A stretch of DNA of 64,000 nt from an uncultured Bacteroidota bacterium (GCA_903887415.1 CAISPO010000003.1:179150-243149); one strand, 5' to 3'. Numbered from the stretch's first letter, positions 1 to 10,457 are shown. Made by a program: numbers and translations. The notes: generated by a model from the sequence alone, not told the origin.

Positions 1-3000
1 GTTGGCCCGGTTATAGGCGCAGGCATTGTGTTCACTGTAAAAGTAAAACCGGTAGCACACCCATCAGAAAGTGTATAAGAAACAGACGTAGTACCCGCTG
101 ACAGCCCGGTTATAATTCCGGTTCCGGTTCCAATGGTTGCCACCAAGGGATTACTGCTGCTCCAAGACCCACCACTGCTTACATCACTCAATGTAGTCGC
201 GGTTCCGCCACACATCGATGAAATACCGGTTATCGAGGCAGGCGCCAGGTTGATGGTCATTGTGCTGACAACGCTGCATCCACCCGTAAGCGTATAAGTA
301 ATATTGGATGTACCATTCGACAGGCCCACTGCAACCCCGCTGCTTGCACCGATTATTGCAACGGAAGTAGTCCCGCTGTTCCACGCACCTCCTCCAAAGG
401 GGTCACTCAAAATGGTAGCCGTCCCCTGGCAAAGGCTCAGGTTCCCAGTTATAGCAGAGGGGGTTTGATTTACCGTCATTGTTTTGGCAGCGGTGCATCC
501 TGTTGGTAATGTATAAATCACAGTAACCGTTCCTGCAGCAATACCCGTCACAGAGCCTCCCGACCCTACTGTAGCAACTGAAGTGCTGCCACTCCATGAT
601 CCGCCTCCTGTTCCATCAGTTAATATTGTAGCCGCACCTGTACAAACACCCGATGCGCCGGATATTGCAACCGGCAATGGATTAATGGTGACTGCTGCGG
701 TAACAGCGCAACCAGTGCCGCCATCAGTATAGGTTATGTTCGATGTACCTGCGCTGACCCCAATCACAAATCCGCTGGATGAACCGATAAAAACAGTTGA
801 TACATTGCCGCTAACCCATGTGCCGCCGGTTATCGCATCGGTGAGTGTAGTTGTTGCCCCCTGGCATATACCCCTGCTGCCGGAAATTGCCGGAGGCAGC
901 GCATTTACCGTAACGGTCGTATCTGCAACACAACCAGTACCAAGCGTATAGGTAATATTTACAGTACCTGCAGCTATGCCCGTTACCGCGCCGGAAGCTG
1001 AGCCAACCGTGCCTGTAAATACATTGCCGCTGCTCCATGTGCCGCCGCCTGTGCCGTCTGTTAATACCGTACTCTGCCCCACGCATGTGGTAAGGCTGCC
1101 GGTTATGGCAGCAGGCAGGGGGTTCACTGTTATTATTTTTGAAGCAGTGCAATTGGTTGGTAACGTATAAATGACACTTGCCGTACCGGCGGCAACACCA
1201 GTCACAACACCGCTGCTGCTGCCCACTGTAGCTGCCAGTGTATTGCTGCTGCTCCATGTGCCGCTGCCACTGGCATCCGTCAGATTAATTGCTGAACCTG
1301 CACACACTACACCGGCCCCACCAATCGTTCCCGGCAAAGGGTTCACCGTAACTGTTACTGTTATCAGGCATCCTGTAGGCAGCGTATAAGTGATAACCGT
1401 GGTACCTTGTGTTAATCCTATCACAATGCCAAAACCCGATGAGGTGACCGTAGCCACTGATGTGTTACTGCTGGTCCACGTTCCGCCGGGAGATGAATCG
1501 CTTAAGCCAATTGCTGACCCCATGCATACCTGCAGCCCCCCCAGGATTGCGGTCGGGAGCGGGTTTACAGTCACGATGGTTGTAGCTGCACATCCGGTTA
1601 CCAGGGCATAAGTGATAAGCACCGTGTTTGCTGCTACTCCCGTCACCAGTCCGCTGCCAGATGCGATTGTTGCAATGGTAACGTCGTTACTGGTCCAGGT
1701 GCCCCCGGGAGATGTATCGCTTAGCTGGGTGGTTAACCCCGCGCAAACACTGCGAACACCAGCAATAGGTGCGGGCAAAGGATCAACGGTAGCTATAGTA
1801 GTGATCTGGCATCCGGTAGCGGACAACTGGTAAGTGATAACAGATGTGCCGGCTAATATACCTGCCACGGTGCCCGTTGTTGGGCCTATCAACGCTACAC
1901 TGGTATTTCCGCTGCTCCACACGCCGCCGCCTGTTGCATCAGTCAGCGTTGAAACCGAGCTTACACACAGTTCTGCATTGCCGCCTACAGGTTGCGGCAG
2001 TGCGTTAACCGTTAAAATTGCAGTAGCCGTGCATCCTGTAGCCAATATATAAGATATAGTAGCATTCCCCTGTGATACTCCTGTAATAACACCGCCTGCT
2101 GCCGCTGTGGCTACGGGTAAGTTATCGCTGCTCCAGGTGCCGCCCCCGGCAGCATCAGTTAAATGCGTTGCGGAACCTGCACAAACACTTATTGTTCCAG
2201 TTATCGGGTACAACGGATTTACCGTGACTATCCGGGTTGTAATACAGCCTGTGCCAAGCGTGTAGGTAATATTAGCTGTTCCCGGCGCCAACCCAAAGAC
2301 AGTGCCCGAGCCGGTACCCATAGCCGCAATTGCCGGGCTCCCGGACATCCAGGTGCCCGCAGTCGCCACATCGCTCAGATCGGTCGAAAGCCCCATACAA
2401 ACCGTTGCTGTGCCGAGTATAGCCGTTGGCAGGGGGTTTATGGTTATCACCGTAGTCGTGAAACAGCCCGATCCGAGTGTATAAGTGATGGTGGCAGTTC
2501 CTGTCGAGACCGAATTAATAAAACCGGAGCTCGACCCTATGGTGGCCACAGCGGTGTTTCCGCTGGCCCAGGCCCCTCCGGTGGTAGTAGGATCACTCAA
2601 GCTGCCAGAAGAGCCCAGGCATATTCCCCTTGCTCCGGATATTGCGCCCGGCGACATATTCACAGTCACTACTGCAGTAGAAGTGCAACCTGTACCTAGC
2701 GCATAACTAATTGTTACTGTACCCGGCGAGGCGCCTGTAACAACACCGGTTCCAGAAACCACAGTTGCTATACCAGCATTCGCGCTGGCCCAGGTGCCGC
2801 TGGTGGTAATATCGCTTAAATTCGTGGACGTACCCACACATATGCTCGTGTTGCCGGTTACCGGCGAAGGGGATGGTGTGAAATTAACCGTACTGTTGCC
2901 CGTGGCCACACAGCCGGAACTAGTAGCAGTAGCAGTATAGATAATTGTACCCGTAGTTGTTATGCTTGGCGGATGCACATAAACCGTATCATCAGGTGTG

Positions 3001-4736
3001 CCTGCTACATACGGAGTAGTCAGCCCTGCATCTGCATAAAGATCTGTTGCCGGCGACCAGGCAGGCATAACGACCGATGAGACCCCGGCGACCATCACAT
3101 TGTCGATAGCCCAGAAATCACCCCAGTGCGTGTAGTAATAGAAACGTATCCTTAGATTTGGCTGCCCCAGGTATCCATTAAGCGAAAAAGTTTCACTAAT
3201 AAAACCAGTGGAAGTGCCGATGCTTGCCCCTACGAAATTCTGCATGGTGGCCCAGGTAGTGCCGCCATCTGTAGAAATATCAAGGTCAACATTGAAATCA
3301 CCTGCCGGCCAGTACTGATAGGCCTGCTGAAAAGTAAGCGTCGCCCCGGAGTAGGCAACCAGCGAAAATACCGGCGATATCAATTTGGAAGAAGTAAATG
3401 AAGTAGATGGTGAAGTGTCTGCATTCGACATTGCAAAAGCACTATAATCCGGCGAAAAGAAGGGGCCAAGCGTAGGATAACCATTGCCGCAGACTTTCCA
3501 CCCGCCCCCGGGCAGCATACCGCTTCCTCCCGAATTATCGACAGTCCACGCACCGAGGCCGCTGTTAAAAGTTTGCGATAGCACTATAGCAGGAGCAGGC
3601 GTGCCTGTTGCGGAAATAGTTGCCACGCCGCCGCTGCAGAGTGTTGTCAATGACGGGGTAATCACCGGCGCCAGTGGCGGGTTATTGACCGTAAATGTTG
3701 TTGTTGACGGGCAGCCCGCAGCGAAGTAAGTAATTATTGATGTGCCTACTGATACTCCGCTTACGTTGCCCGATGCGTCTATGGTGGCTACTCCGGTATT
3801 GCTGCTGCTCCAGGTGCCGCCCCCTGTTGCATCGCTCAGAGTTGTTGTGCCGCCTGTGCAGGTAACAGCAGAACCAGCTATAGGCAACGGATCCGGGTTC
3901 ACAATCATAGTGGTAGTACCAGAAGTAGCCGTCGTGGCAGTCACGCAACCGCTTGAGCTTGTCATTACACAATAGAGGGTATTGCCATTTGTCAGGCTGG
4001 TATTGGCATAAGTAGCACCGGTTGACACATTCGTACCATTCAAATACCACTGGTAAGCAGGTGTAGCGCCGCCGCCCGTAGGTGTTGGCGTAAAAACAAC
4101 GTTGGTCCCCGCACATATTGGGCCAGCCGGGGAAGCAGCAATGGTGACTGATGGCGTAACAGGAGGGGTTAATGACAAACTGCCGAAATTTGGAGTGCCT
4201 GCGCCAGGCACTATACCGGCAATACTGCCACCAGTGATAGATGTGCAATAAATATTCCTGGCTGTTGATGAAGTTGATGTTGCCTGAACCTGCAGCCCTG
4301 TTATTTGCACCAGATCATAGCCATCAATACCGTTTACACTTATGTTTACGGTTAGCGTGGTGCTGGTAACGCTTCCCGTTACGGTATATACATTTGAACC
4401 TGTGGTAAACCCATACGAAACAGGCGATGCCGCGTTGAACTGCCAGCCAGCAGGAGCGGTAAGCACAACAACATCTGTAGCCGGCCCAAAAATATCTGCT
4501 GTGTTTCCCTCGGTGATGGTAATTGCCCCCAAGGTAGTATATGCGGGTGCGGTTCCCCCCAATGCTTTGCTGCTGCATATTGCTGTGCCTCCGCTTGCGG
4601 GAGTAACGGTAACGGCTGCATATCCTCCCCTGCAAATACAGCAAAGAATAACCAGCAGCAATATCTTTATAGCTTTTATACGTCCCTCTTTACCTGCAAC
4701 CACAGTAAAAGCTGATCGTAATGAAAGTTTTCTCAT
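1..4736 (-). CDS. Giant Ig-like (BIG2-type) repeat surface protein, C-terminus outside window
   Basis: The minus-strand frame stays open for 1578 codons from ATG 4736 to the window edge, so the protein is partial. An N-terminal signal or anchor (hydrophobic IKILLLVILCC, about residues 24-34) is followed by a beta-rich head and an Ig-like unit (SGGTWSSSNTGVATID). A jelly-roll/MAM-like region comes next (about residues 370-550; QTFNSGLGAWTVDN, STDGGTTW, WAIDNVMVAG). At least eleven tandem repeats of about 73 residues follow, each of the form C.G..T.L.D.T.GGTWSS.N..VATVGS..G.VTGV..GT..ITYTL.TGC. This is the bacterial Ig-like group 2 pattern found in adhesins. A single frame is supported because the antisense open frames above it keep one phase over 4 kb. 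Cell-surface adhesion or matrix function is inferred. A T9SS sorting domain would be expected beyond the edge but is not seen. Confidence 0.85.
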   Translation of the reverse strand, partial: MRKLSLRSAFTVVAGKEGRIKAIKILLLVILCCICRGGYAAVTVTPASGGTAICSSKALGGTAPAYTTLGAITITEGNTADIFGPATDVVVLTAPAGWQFNAASPVSYGFTTGSNVYTVTGSVTSTTLTVNISVNGIDGYDLVQITGLQVQATSTSSTARNIYCTSITGGSIAGIVPGAGTPNFGSLSLTPPVTPSVTIAASPAGPICAGTNVVFTPTPTGGGATPAYQWYLNGTNVSTGATYANTSLTNGNTLYCVMTSSSGCVTATTATSGTTTMIVNPDPLPIAGSAVTCTGGTTTLSDATGGGTWSSSNTGVATIDASGNVSGVSVGTSIITYFAAGCPSTTTFTVNNPPLAPVITPSLTTLCSGGVATISATGTPAPAIVLSQTFNSGLGAWTVDNSGGSGMLPGGGWKVCGNGYPTLGPFFSPDYSAFAMSNADTSPSTSFTSSKLISPVFSLVAYSGATLTFQQAYQYWPAGDFNVDLDISTDGGTTWATMQNFVGASIGTSTGFISETFSLNGYLGQPNLRIRFYYYTHWGDFWAIDNVMVAGVSSVVMPAWSPATDLYADAGLTTPYVAGTPDDTVYVHPPSITTTGTIIYTATATSSGCVATGNSTVNFTPSPSPVTGNTSICVGTSTNLSDITTSGTWASANAGIATVVSGTGVVTGASPGTVTISYALGTGCTSTAVVTVNMSPGAISGARGICLGSSGSLSDPTTTGGAWASGNTAVATIGSSSGFINSVSTGTATITYTLGSGCFTTTVITINPLPTAILGTATVCMGLSTDLSDVATAGTWMSGSPAIAAMGTGSGTVFGLAPGTANITYTLGTGCITTRIVTVNPLYPITGTISVCAGSATHLTDAAGGGTWSSDNLPVATAAAGGVITGVSQGNATISYILATGCTATAILTVNALPQPVGGNAELCVSSVSTLTDATGGGVWSSGNTSVALIGPTTGTVAGILAGTSVITYQLSATGCQITTIATVDPLPAPIAGVRSVCAGLTTQLSDTSPGGTWTSNDVTIATIASGSGLVTGVAANTVLITYALVTGCAATTIVTVNPLPTAILGGLQVCMGSAIGLSDSSPGGTWTSSNTSVATVTSSGFGIVIGLTQGTTVITYTLPTGCLITVTVTVNPLPGTIGGAGVVCAGSAINLTDASGSGTWSSSNTLAATVGSSSGVVTGVAAGTASVIYTLPTNCTASKIITVNPLPAAITGSLTTCVGQSTVLTDGTGGGTWSSGNVFTGTVGSASGAVTGIAAGTVNITYTLGTGCVADTTVTVNALPPAISGSRGICQGATTTLTDAITGGTWVSGNVSTVFIGSSSGFVIGVSAGTSNITYTDGGTGCAVTAAVTINPLPVAISGASGVCTGAATILTDGTGGGSWSGSTSVATVGSGGSVTGIAAGTVTVIYTLPTGCTAAKTMTVNQTPSAITGNLSLCQGTATILSDPFGGGAWNSGTTSVAIIGASSGVAVGLSNGTSNITYTLTGGCSVVSTMTINLAPASITGISSMCGGTATTLSDVSSGGSWSSSNPLVATIGTGTGIITGLSAGTTSVSYTLSDGCATGFTFTVNTMPAPITGP

Positions 4737-4987
4737 GAATAAATATATTATAACCAAACATTAATTATTGTTTGGCACTCCACAAACCCATACTATATCC
4801 TCCACAAAGATAGCAAATTAAGTAATACGATTTACAACCCTCTGTAATTATAATAGCAAATATTCAGCCAGAGTTTCAAAGGCGGGTTTCGATTTTTGCG
4901 CCATGAAGGAATGTCTGATTTAAGGGCTTACCTTAGTTTTCAAATAAGTGGCGAAATCACCGCCGGATACTATACCAAATCTCATTT

Positions 4988-5404
4988 ATGGCACGAATCA
5001 TCGCATTAGACTACGGAAAAAAACGCACAGGGATCGCGGTTACCGATCCATTGCAGATAATTGCTTCAGCGCTGGACACGATCGATTCGGGCGAACTGAT
5101 AGGCTATCTGAAAAAGTATATAGCAAGAGAACCCGTAGAAAAAATACTGATCGGCTATCCTTTGAATATGGATGGCTCCCCTACTGATGCTACGCCCCTT
5201 GTAGAAAAATTCATCATCAAATTCGGCAACGTTTTCCCTAACATGCCTGTGGAAAAAACCGATGAGCGCATGACCTCAAAAATGGCATCAAAAGCCATCT
5301 CCGAAATGGGATTGAAGAAAAAAGATCGTGAAAAGAAAGAATTAATAGATGCTGTAGCTGCTGTAATGATGCTGCAGGAATACCTTATGCAAATTCAAAA
5401 GTAA
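4988..5404 (+). CDS. ruvX: RuvX/YqgF family pre-16S rRNA nuclease
   Basis: This 138-residue protein has the YqgF RNase H-like fold signature. It starts with ALDYGKKRTGIAV containing the conserved Asp8, continues with ILIGYPLNMDGS, a TDERMTS segment supplying an acidic residue, and ends with ELIDAVAAVMMLQEYL, whose Asp is the third expected carboxylate. The length is normal for the family (about 135-145). Members trim the 5' end of 16S rRNA in the cytoplasm and were formerly called Holliday-junction resolvases. It stands alone, convergent with the outer-membrane protein gene ending at 5465. No Shine-Dalgarno precedes ATG 4988, which is usual in this phylum. Confidence 0.95.
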   Translation: MARIIALDYGKKRTGIAVTDPLQIIASALDTIDSGELIGYLKKYIAREPVEKILIGYPLNMDGSPTDATPLVEKFIIKFGNVFPNMPVEKTDERMTSKMASKAISEMGLKKKDREKKELIDAVAAVMMLQEYLMQIQK

Positions 5405-5407
5405 AAA

Positions 5408-5444
5408 GTCAAAAGCTGCGAACCAGTACGGAGCAACTTTTGAC
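5408..5444. terminator. Candidate bidirectional terminator between ruvX and FadL-like gene
   Basis: gtcaaaagctgc at 5408-5419 pairs with gcaacttttgac at 5433-5444 (12 bp, one mismatch, 13-nt loop). It lies between convergent gene ends. There is no long T run, so strength is uncertain. Confidence 0.45.
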
Positions 5445-5464
5445 CTTCAAATTCCAAAACATCT

Positions 5465-7027
5465 TTAGAATTTCACGCCTAGGGTGAGCGCAATATTATT
5501 CAATGCATAATCAATTTTAGCCTGCGGCACCGTTGCCTGGCTTCCCGAGAAAACATAATTGGTGCCTGCACCGTTATTATACACTACACTATATGGCTGC
5601 TGCATTCCCTGGTACATGCTGTGCACAAAACCAAGGTCTGTAAAGAAATGATGGAAATGAAATCCGAGCCCCGCATTGAGATCTATGCGCTGGGTAGTAT
5701 AATTGAGTTGGTTTGCCTCGCCATAAGCTGTATATGCATTCCCGTAATACCCGCCGCCTATACGCACCATAAACACCTTCCCTATCCGGCCTTCCGCTCC
5801 CAGCCTGAAATTGGACACCCCCTGGAACGACTTCTGTATTTCCTGGTTCATAGCTGTTTGATCTGCTTCAAACCCACCTGGATATTGGTAGCGCATGGAA
5901 CTATAATCGACATACTCATAATCGGCTGTGATAAAGCCGATTTTTTTAAACATAAATGTGGCGCTCAGCACACCTTTCCATGGAGTAGTGAGGTTGTAGT
6001 CAAACCTGTTCTGAGGCACGTAGCCATTGTCTCCGATGAGCGTCACAGAGCTATCATTATGCACGACAGTAATGCCCGGGCTTGAAAAGTCTGAAATAGT
6101 ATAGTAAGTGGGTGAATGGAATGCCGCGCCTATGCGAATGAAGTCATTGATCTTATAGATAGCGCCGATTTTGGCATTTATGCCTGTACCGGAGATATCA
6201 ACGTATTCATTGTAATTAAAAGAGTTGAATCCACTCGGATTGCTTGCTGTATTACCATCTGCGAGCGTCTCAGCGTAGTAGTAATCGCGGTGGTAATTGA
6301 GATTAGAAATACCAAAGGTTACCCCCAGCATTAATTTCTCTTTGTAATTTCCGCCAAGCGAGATGGTATATTCATCTATACCTCCGCTTTCCTGTACACT
6401 TTTCATCTGGGTTACACCACCGGCAAAGGGAACTATAGAAGAAAACTGCCCGGCGGCATTCTGGTTCAGCAGGTATGAGTTGTAACCTAGATACCCTAAT
6501 GAGCTATTAGGAGTTGACGATGTTGCATTGCCGGGATTCTGGTTAGCATCCGATTCAAATGCCTGCGATGCTGAGCTGGTTTTGTTCACGCCCTGGTAAG
6601 TGTATTCCTTGTTGAAGTCCGCTACCCTGTTCATTCCTAAGGCAAACGATACGGTTTTCCAGGCCCTGCGCTGGTAACGTTTTCCCTTTGCCGCATTAGT
6701 AAATACCAGCCCAAAGCTATTGATATTAAAATGGGTATTATTATCCATCGTGGTAGTTCCGTTATACTGGCTGTTGGCGCTATTCATCCTCAGCGAAGGA
6801 GTAAACGTAAGCTCCGAACTACGATATACGCCCAAGCCTGCCGGGTTTACACTAACAGAACTGAAATCACCACCTATGGAACCGAGCGCATTGCCAAAGC
6901 CCATAGAGCGGGCTGTGCCCTGCACGGTTGTATTGGAGAGATTATATGCTTCATTTATATCTTGCGCAGAGGCCGCAAGAGCGCCGGATATGAAGGTAGG
7001 CAGTAATAGAAATCTAAGGTTGCGCAT
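5465..7027 (-). CDS. OmpP1/FadL-like outer-membrane beta-barrel protein
   Basis: A 520-residue protein with a signal peptide (MRNLRFLLLPTF..., cleavage after ASAQ). The mature part opens with NEAYNLSNTTVQGTARSMGFGNALGSIGGDFSSVSVNPAGLGVYRSSE; this AR.M.G.A..A....S....NPA.L pattern is typical of the OmpP1/FadL/TodX family and related Bacteroidota barrels. The rest alternates short beta strands rich in aromatic residues, and the last residue is Phe (LTLGVKF), as expected for a BAM substrate. ATG 7027 is preferred over an in-frame start at 7081 because it begins directly with the signal peptide. Transport of hydrophobic compounds is only a family-level guess. It is convergent with ruvX and downstream of the terminator at 7129-7161. 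Confidence 0.8.
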   Translation of the reverse strand: MRNLRFLLLPTFISGALAASAQDINEAYNLSNTTVQGTARSMGFGNALGSIGGDFSSVSVNPAGLGVYRSSELTFTPSLRMNSANSQYNGTTTMDNNTHFNINSFGLVFTNAAKGKRYQRRAWKTVSFALGMNRVADFNKEYTYQGVNKTSSASQAFESDANQNPGNATSSTPNSSLGYLGYNSYLLNQNAAGQFSSIVPFAGGVTQMKSVQESGGIDEYTISLGGNYKEKLMLGVTFGISNLNYHRDYYYAETLADGNTASNPSGFNSFNYNEYVDISGTGINAKIGAIYKINDFIRIGAAFHSPTYYTISDFSSPGITVVHNDSSVTLIGDNGYVPQNRFDYNLTTPWKGVLSATFMFKKIGFITADYEYVDYSSMRYQYPGGFEADQTAMNQEIQKSFQGVSNFRLGAEGRIGKVFMVRIGGGYYGNAYTAYGEANQLNYTTQRIDLNAGLGFHFHHFFTDLGFVHSMYQGMQQPYSVVYNNGAGTNYVFSGSQATVPQAKIDYALNNIALTLGVKF

Positions 7028-7128
7028 ATTGTTTTTTTTGTTCGTTTTGACCGAAAATAAAAGGTAATGTTTAAACGTCATTTACCCGGGGAGCGTGTTT
7101 AACACTTTGTTTCGGGAACTGATCTAAA

Positions 7129-7161
7129 AAAGGCATTATCACACGAAGTAATAATGCCTTT
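7129..7161 (-). terminator. Rho-independent terminator of the Gly-rich protein gene
   Basis: A perfect 11-bp stem (aaaggcattat 7129-7139 with ataatgccttt 7151-7161), followed on the minus strand by a run of six T, lies just after the gene ending at 7214. Confidence 0.85.
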
Positions 7162-7213
7162 GTTTTATATAAATTTCATTGTTCTTATTTATCAAATAGT
7201 AGTTAGCTGTACT

Positions 7214-8269
7214 TTATCTGCGGCCACCACCACCGCCATGACCACCGCCACCACCGCGGCTGCCACCACCTCCTCCACCGGAACGTCCACCGCCACCGCC
7301 GCCGAAACTGCGGGCGCCGCCGCCAAAGCTACGTGCAGCAGGTGCACCACCACCACGATTACCGCCTGAGAAGCCACCACGGCCACCACCATATGCAGAA
7401 CCGCCACCGCGGCTGCCTGCGCTATACCCGCGGCCTCCCTGGCTCGCACCACGCTGCCCTCCATTCTGACTGAAATGCTGGCCTCCGGTATTTCCTCTTT
7501 GCGACATTTGATTACCCCCGCTCATGCGGTTGCCGCTCATACCATTTGTATTACCTCTTTGGCCAATAGAATTACTATGATTAGCAGATGCAAGCGTTGA
7601 GCTACGAAGCCCCACAGAGTTAGAATTTGAAGTTCTGAGGCCATTGCCCGCAGTGTGGTTAGCTATACGGTTGCCTATGCTGGTGCGTGGGCCATAGCCT
7701 GTACCGCCTGCATATCCACCCCGGTACCCGCCTTCATATCCGCCGTAATACCTGTTCCAGTAGCCGCCGTAAGCATGACCATACCAGCCGCCCGCGTAAA
7801 ACGGATAATTCCAGCAGCTATAAAATCCCGGATACCCGAACCATGTATTCCAGCCCCAGCCGCCATACCAGCACGGCCCGAAACCAAAACTAATGCCTGG
7901 GCCATACCAGGGGTTGTACCCCCACATCGGGTCAACCCAAAACGGGTTGTACCAAAATGGATTATAAAAAGCACTGTAATAACCCATGTTGTAGAATGAG
8001 TTGTCAAAACGGTTTATGCGTGAGCTGTACGAGTCATCGTCATAGTCCACATAATCATCAGGGTTGTTATAGCTCTGATAATTATCCGGGGCGTTGTTAT
8101 CACCCTGGGTCGCGTTGTTTTGCTGGTTATTGTCGTAGCGACGGTTGTTTTGCCGAGTAGTATCATTGCCACCCTGATCTCTGCCGGTAGCATAAATATC
8201 ATCAGTCTGGGCGCTGGCTGCAAACCCAACCCCGACGAGCAATAACGCAGATAAAAGGATACGTTTCAT
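7214..8269 (-). CDS. Secreted Gly/Tyr/Trp-rich low-complexity protein
   Basis: A 351-residue protein with a clear signal peptide (MKRILLSALLLVGVGFAASAQ, 21 residues). Three compositional zones follow: an Asn/Asp/Gln-rich part (about 22-95), a Trp/Tyr/Phe/Gly/Pro-rich part (about 95-190, with repeated NPFW and WYG elements), and a Gly/Arg/Ser-rich tail (about 225-351) that becomes almost pure GGG with Arg and Ser at the end. No enzyme motif is visible. Such proteins are common in Chitinophagaceae and are annotated as hypothetical; an envelope or matrix role is a guess. It is divergent from proS (96 bp between starts) and has its own strong terminator. The Gly codons create GC-rich, repetitive DNA at 7220-7450, prone to length change. 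Confidence 0.75.
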   Translation of the reverse strand: MKRILLSALLLVGVGFAASAQTDDIYATGRDQGGNDTTRQNNRRYDNNQQNNATQGDNNAPDNYQSYNNPDDYVDYDDDSYSSRINRFDNSFYNMGYYSAFYNPFWYNPFWVDPMWGYNPWYGPGISFGFGPCWYGGWGWNTWFGYPGFYSCWNYPFYAGGWYGHAYGGYWNRYYGGYEGGYRGGYAGGTGYGPRTSIGNRIANHTAGNGLRTSNSNSVGLRSSTLASANHSNSIGQRGNTNGMSGNRMSGGNQMSQRGNTGGQHFSQNGGQRGASQGGRGYSAGSRGGGSAYGGGRGGFSGGNRGGGAPAARSFGGGARSFGGGGGGRSGGGGGGSRGGGGGHGGGGGRR

Positions 8270-8309
8270 TTTGAATAGTTTTTTACTTAAAAATGCTTAG
8301 TGAAATTAC

Positions 8310-8317
8310 TACTTTTG
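8310..8317 (+). promoter_or_regulatory. Candidate -7 box of proS
   Basis: TACTTTTG matches the Bacteroidota -7 consensus TAnnTTTG, 49 bp before ATG 8366. No convincing TTTG -33 box is seen at the usual 19-21 bp distance. Confidence 0.45.
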
Positions 8318-8365
8318 CGGTACTCCACCAATTAAATAGACCTCTAAAAGTGTGCAGAGTTTATT

Positions 8366-9844
8366 ATGTCAAAAACTTTAACAAATAGAAAAGATGATTA
8401 TGCCCAGTGGTATAATGATATTGTATTAAAAGCAGGCCTTGCCGACTATTCTGCCGTTAAAGGGTGTATGGTCATTAAGCCCCACGGTTACGCCCTTTGG
8501 GAGAATATGCGCGACGAGTTGGACAAACGTTTTAAAGAGACCGGCCACCAGAATGCCTATTTCCCATTATTCATACCTAAAAGTTTCCTTTCTAAAGAAG
8601 CCGCACACGTAGAAGGCTTTGCCAAGGAATGCGCAGTAGTAACCCACTATCGGCTGAAAAACGACCCTAATGGCGGCGGGGTGATCGTGGACCCGGATGC
8701 AAAGCTGGAAGAAGAGCTGATCGTAAGGCCGACCTCAGAAACCATTATCTGGAACACTTATAAAGACTGGATACAATCTTACCGCGACCTGCCGCTGCTC
8801 ATCAATCAATGGGCAAATGTAGTGCGCTGGGAAATGCGTACCCGCCTGTTCCTGCGCACTACCGAGTTCTTGTGGCAGGAAGGCCATACCGCACACGCCA
8901 CAAAGGAAGAAGCTATAGAGGAGACAAAAAAGATGCTGGAAGTGTATGCCACTTTCGCAGAAGAGTTTATGGCGTTGCCAGTCGTGCGCGGGGTAAAAAC
9001 AGCCAATGAGCGTTTTGCCGGCGCTGAAGACACCTACTGCATAGAAGCCCTCATGCAGGACGGCAAGGCATTGCAGGCAGGTACATCGCATTTCCTTGGG
9101 CAGAATTTTGCGAAAGCATTCGAGGTAACTTTTAGGGACAAAGACAACAAACTGGATCACGTTTGGGCAACCTCATGGGGTGTATCCACCCGCCTGGTGG
9201 GTGCGCTGGTTATGGCCCATAGCGATGATGAAGGGCTGGTACTGCCTCCGAAGCTGGCACCGTTACAGGTGGTAATAGTGCCGATATTCAATAAGGATGC
9301 GGCAGCGCAGGCTAAGATCAACAACTTGGCGGCAGAACTAATGGCCGCCTTTAAACAAAACGGCATCCGCGCAAAGTTTGACGATGACGACAACACCCGC
9401 CCCGGCTTTAAGTTTGCCGAGTATGAATTAAAGGGGGTACCAGTGCGCATAACACTGGGTGCACGGGATATAGAAAATAATGTAGCCGAAGTAGCTCGCC
9501 GCGATACCAAAGAAAAGGAAAGCATCACGCTGGATAATCTTGCCAGCCATGTAATAAAGCTGATGACCGATATCCAGGCAAATATGTATAACCGGGCCCT
9601 GCAGTTCCGCACGGAGAACACCACCAAGGTGGACAGTTGGGATGACTTTATTAAAGTGCTGGACGAAAAAGCAGGTTTTGTTTCCGCCCACTGGGATGGT
9701 ACCAGCGAAACTGAAGAAAAAATAAAGGAGCTGACGAAGGCCACTATACGCTGCATACCGCTGAATAATGAGCAGGAAGAAGGGAAATGCGTGCTTACCG
9801 GCAAGCTATCGAAGGAAAGGGTATTGTTTGCGAGGGCATATTAG
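8366..9844 (+). CDS. proS: Prolyl-tRNA synthetase, archaeal/eukaryotic-like type
   Basis: A 492-residue class II aminoacyl-tRNA synthetase charging tRNA-Pro in the cytosol. The N-terminus ([20 protein letters not shown]) and [39 protein letters not shown] (motif 2, about residues 138-185) are characteristic. Motif 3-region sequence [14 protein letters not shown] lies near 235-250, followed by the anticodon-binding domain (VVIVPIF..., about 300-400) and a C-terminal zinc-binding-like domain ending in LFARAY. The absence of an INS editing insertion between motifs 2 and 3 and the short length mark the ProS type 3 (archaeal-like) form usual in Bacteroidota. It is transcribed alone, divergent from the Gly-rich protein gene. 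Confidence 0.97.
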   Translation: MSKTLTNRKDDYAQWYNDIVLKAGLADYSAVKGCMVIKPHGYALWENMRDELDKRFKETGHQNAYFPLFIPKSFLSKEAAHVEGFAKECAVVTHYRLKNDPNGGGVIVDPDAKLEEELIVRPTSETIIWNTYKDWIQSYRDLPLLINQWANVVRWEMRTRLFLRTTEFLWQEGHTAHATKEEAIEETKKMLEVYATFAEEFMALPVVRGVKTANERFAGAEDTYCIEALMQDGKALQAGTSHFLGQNFAKAFEVTFRDKDNKLDHVWATSWGVSTRLVGALVMAHSDDEGLVLPPKLAPLQVVIVPIFNKDAAAQAKINNLAAELMAAFKQNGIRAKFDDDDNTRPGFKFAEYELKGVPVRITLGARDIENNVAEVARRDTKEKESITLDNLASHVIKLMTDIQANMYNRALQFRTENTTKVDSWDDFIKVLDEKAGFVSAHWDGTSETEEKIKELTKATIRCIPLNNEQEEGKCVLTGKLSKERVLFARAY

Positions 9845-9948
9845 GCATTGTTATATGCTATTTACTGCAGATTTTGAATAATTGAATAATAACTCCAAAT
9901 CGACGCATCGGTATTGAACGAAAAATTAAAACAAAAATCATTATTCTT

Positions 9949-9979
9949 TTTGGTGGTTTAATTATTTACTTTACCTTTG
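9949..9979 (+). promoter_or_regulatory. Promoter of rpsL-rpsG
   Basis: TTTG at 9949-9952, a 19-bp spacer, then TACCTTTG at 9972-9979 fit the Bacteroidota -33/-7 consensus exactly. The start codon of rpsL lies 36 bp downstream. The 11-mer tACCTTTGCAC around the -7 box is repeated at the fusA promoter. Confidence 0.8.
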
Positions 9980-10015
9980 CACTCCATTTTAAAATTTATA
10001 TTACTAACGTAAGCA

Positions 10016-10423
10016 ATGCCTACCATACAACAATTAGTACGTAAAGGCCGTGAGCAAATGCGGACAAAATCAAAGTCCCGCGCACTGGATTCCTGCCCAC
10101 AACGCCGTGGTGTTTGTACCCGCGTGTACACAACTACGCCTAAGAAACCAAACTCTGCCCTCCGTAAGGTGGCCAAAGTACGCCTCACTAATAAGGTAGA
10201 GGTGATCGCTTACATCCCGGGTGAAGGGCATAACCTCCAGGAGCACTCAATAGTGCTTATCCGTGGTGGCCGTGTTAAGGACCTTCCAGGTGTGCGTTAT
10301 CACATCGTGCGTGGCGCACTGGATACTGCGGGGGTAAAAGACCGTAAGAAGAGCCGCTCTAAGTATGGTACTAAGAAAGAAAAGGCAAAAGCAGGCGGAG
10401 CAGCACCGGCTAAAAAGAAATAA
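10016..10423 (+). CDS. rpsL: 30S ribosomal protein S12
   Basis: This 135-residue protein is colinear with S12, a decoding-centre protein of the small ribosomal subunit. [12 protein letters not shown] starts it, and [18 protein letters not shown] and [28 protein letters not shown] follow. The loop lysines in TPKKPNS and the [13 protein letters not shown] loop are of the wild-type (streptomycin-sensitive) form. The C-terminus carries a short Ala/Lys extension ([11 protein letters not shown]), common in this phylum. It is 34 bp upstream of rpsG and shares its promoter; unlike the usual str operon, fusA does not follow. Confidence 0.98.
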   Translation: MPTIQQLVRKGREQMRTKSKSRALDSCPQRRGVCTRVYTTTPKKPNSALRKVAKVRLTNKVEVIAYIPGEGHNLQEHSIVLIRGGRVKDLPGVRYHIVRGALDTAGVKDRKKSRSKYGTKKEKAKAGGAAPAKKK

Positions 10424-10457
10424 TTTTATTAACTATATAATATAAGCCAATCAATCG

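Noticed and set aside
736..2706. Series of plus-strand reading frames of 60-80 codons at regular spacing
   Set aside because: They lie antisense to the Ig-like repeats, all in one phase, and their spacing equals the protein repeat length; they are shadows of the real minus-strand frame.
811..4644. Minus-strand frames of 100-190 codons rich in Arg, Cys and Tyr
   Set aside because: They are in the wrong phase over the giant Ig-like protein; composition is not protein-like and no start or domain supports them.
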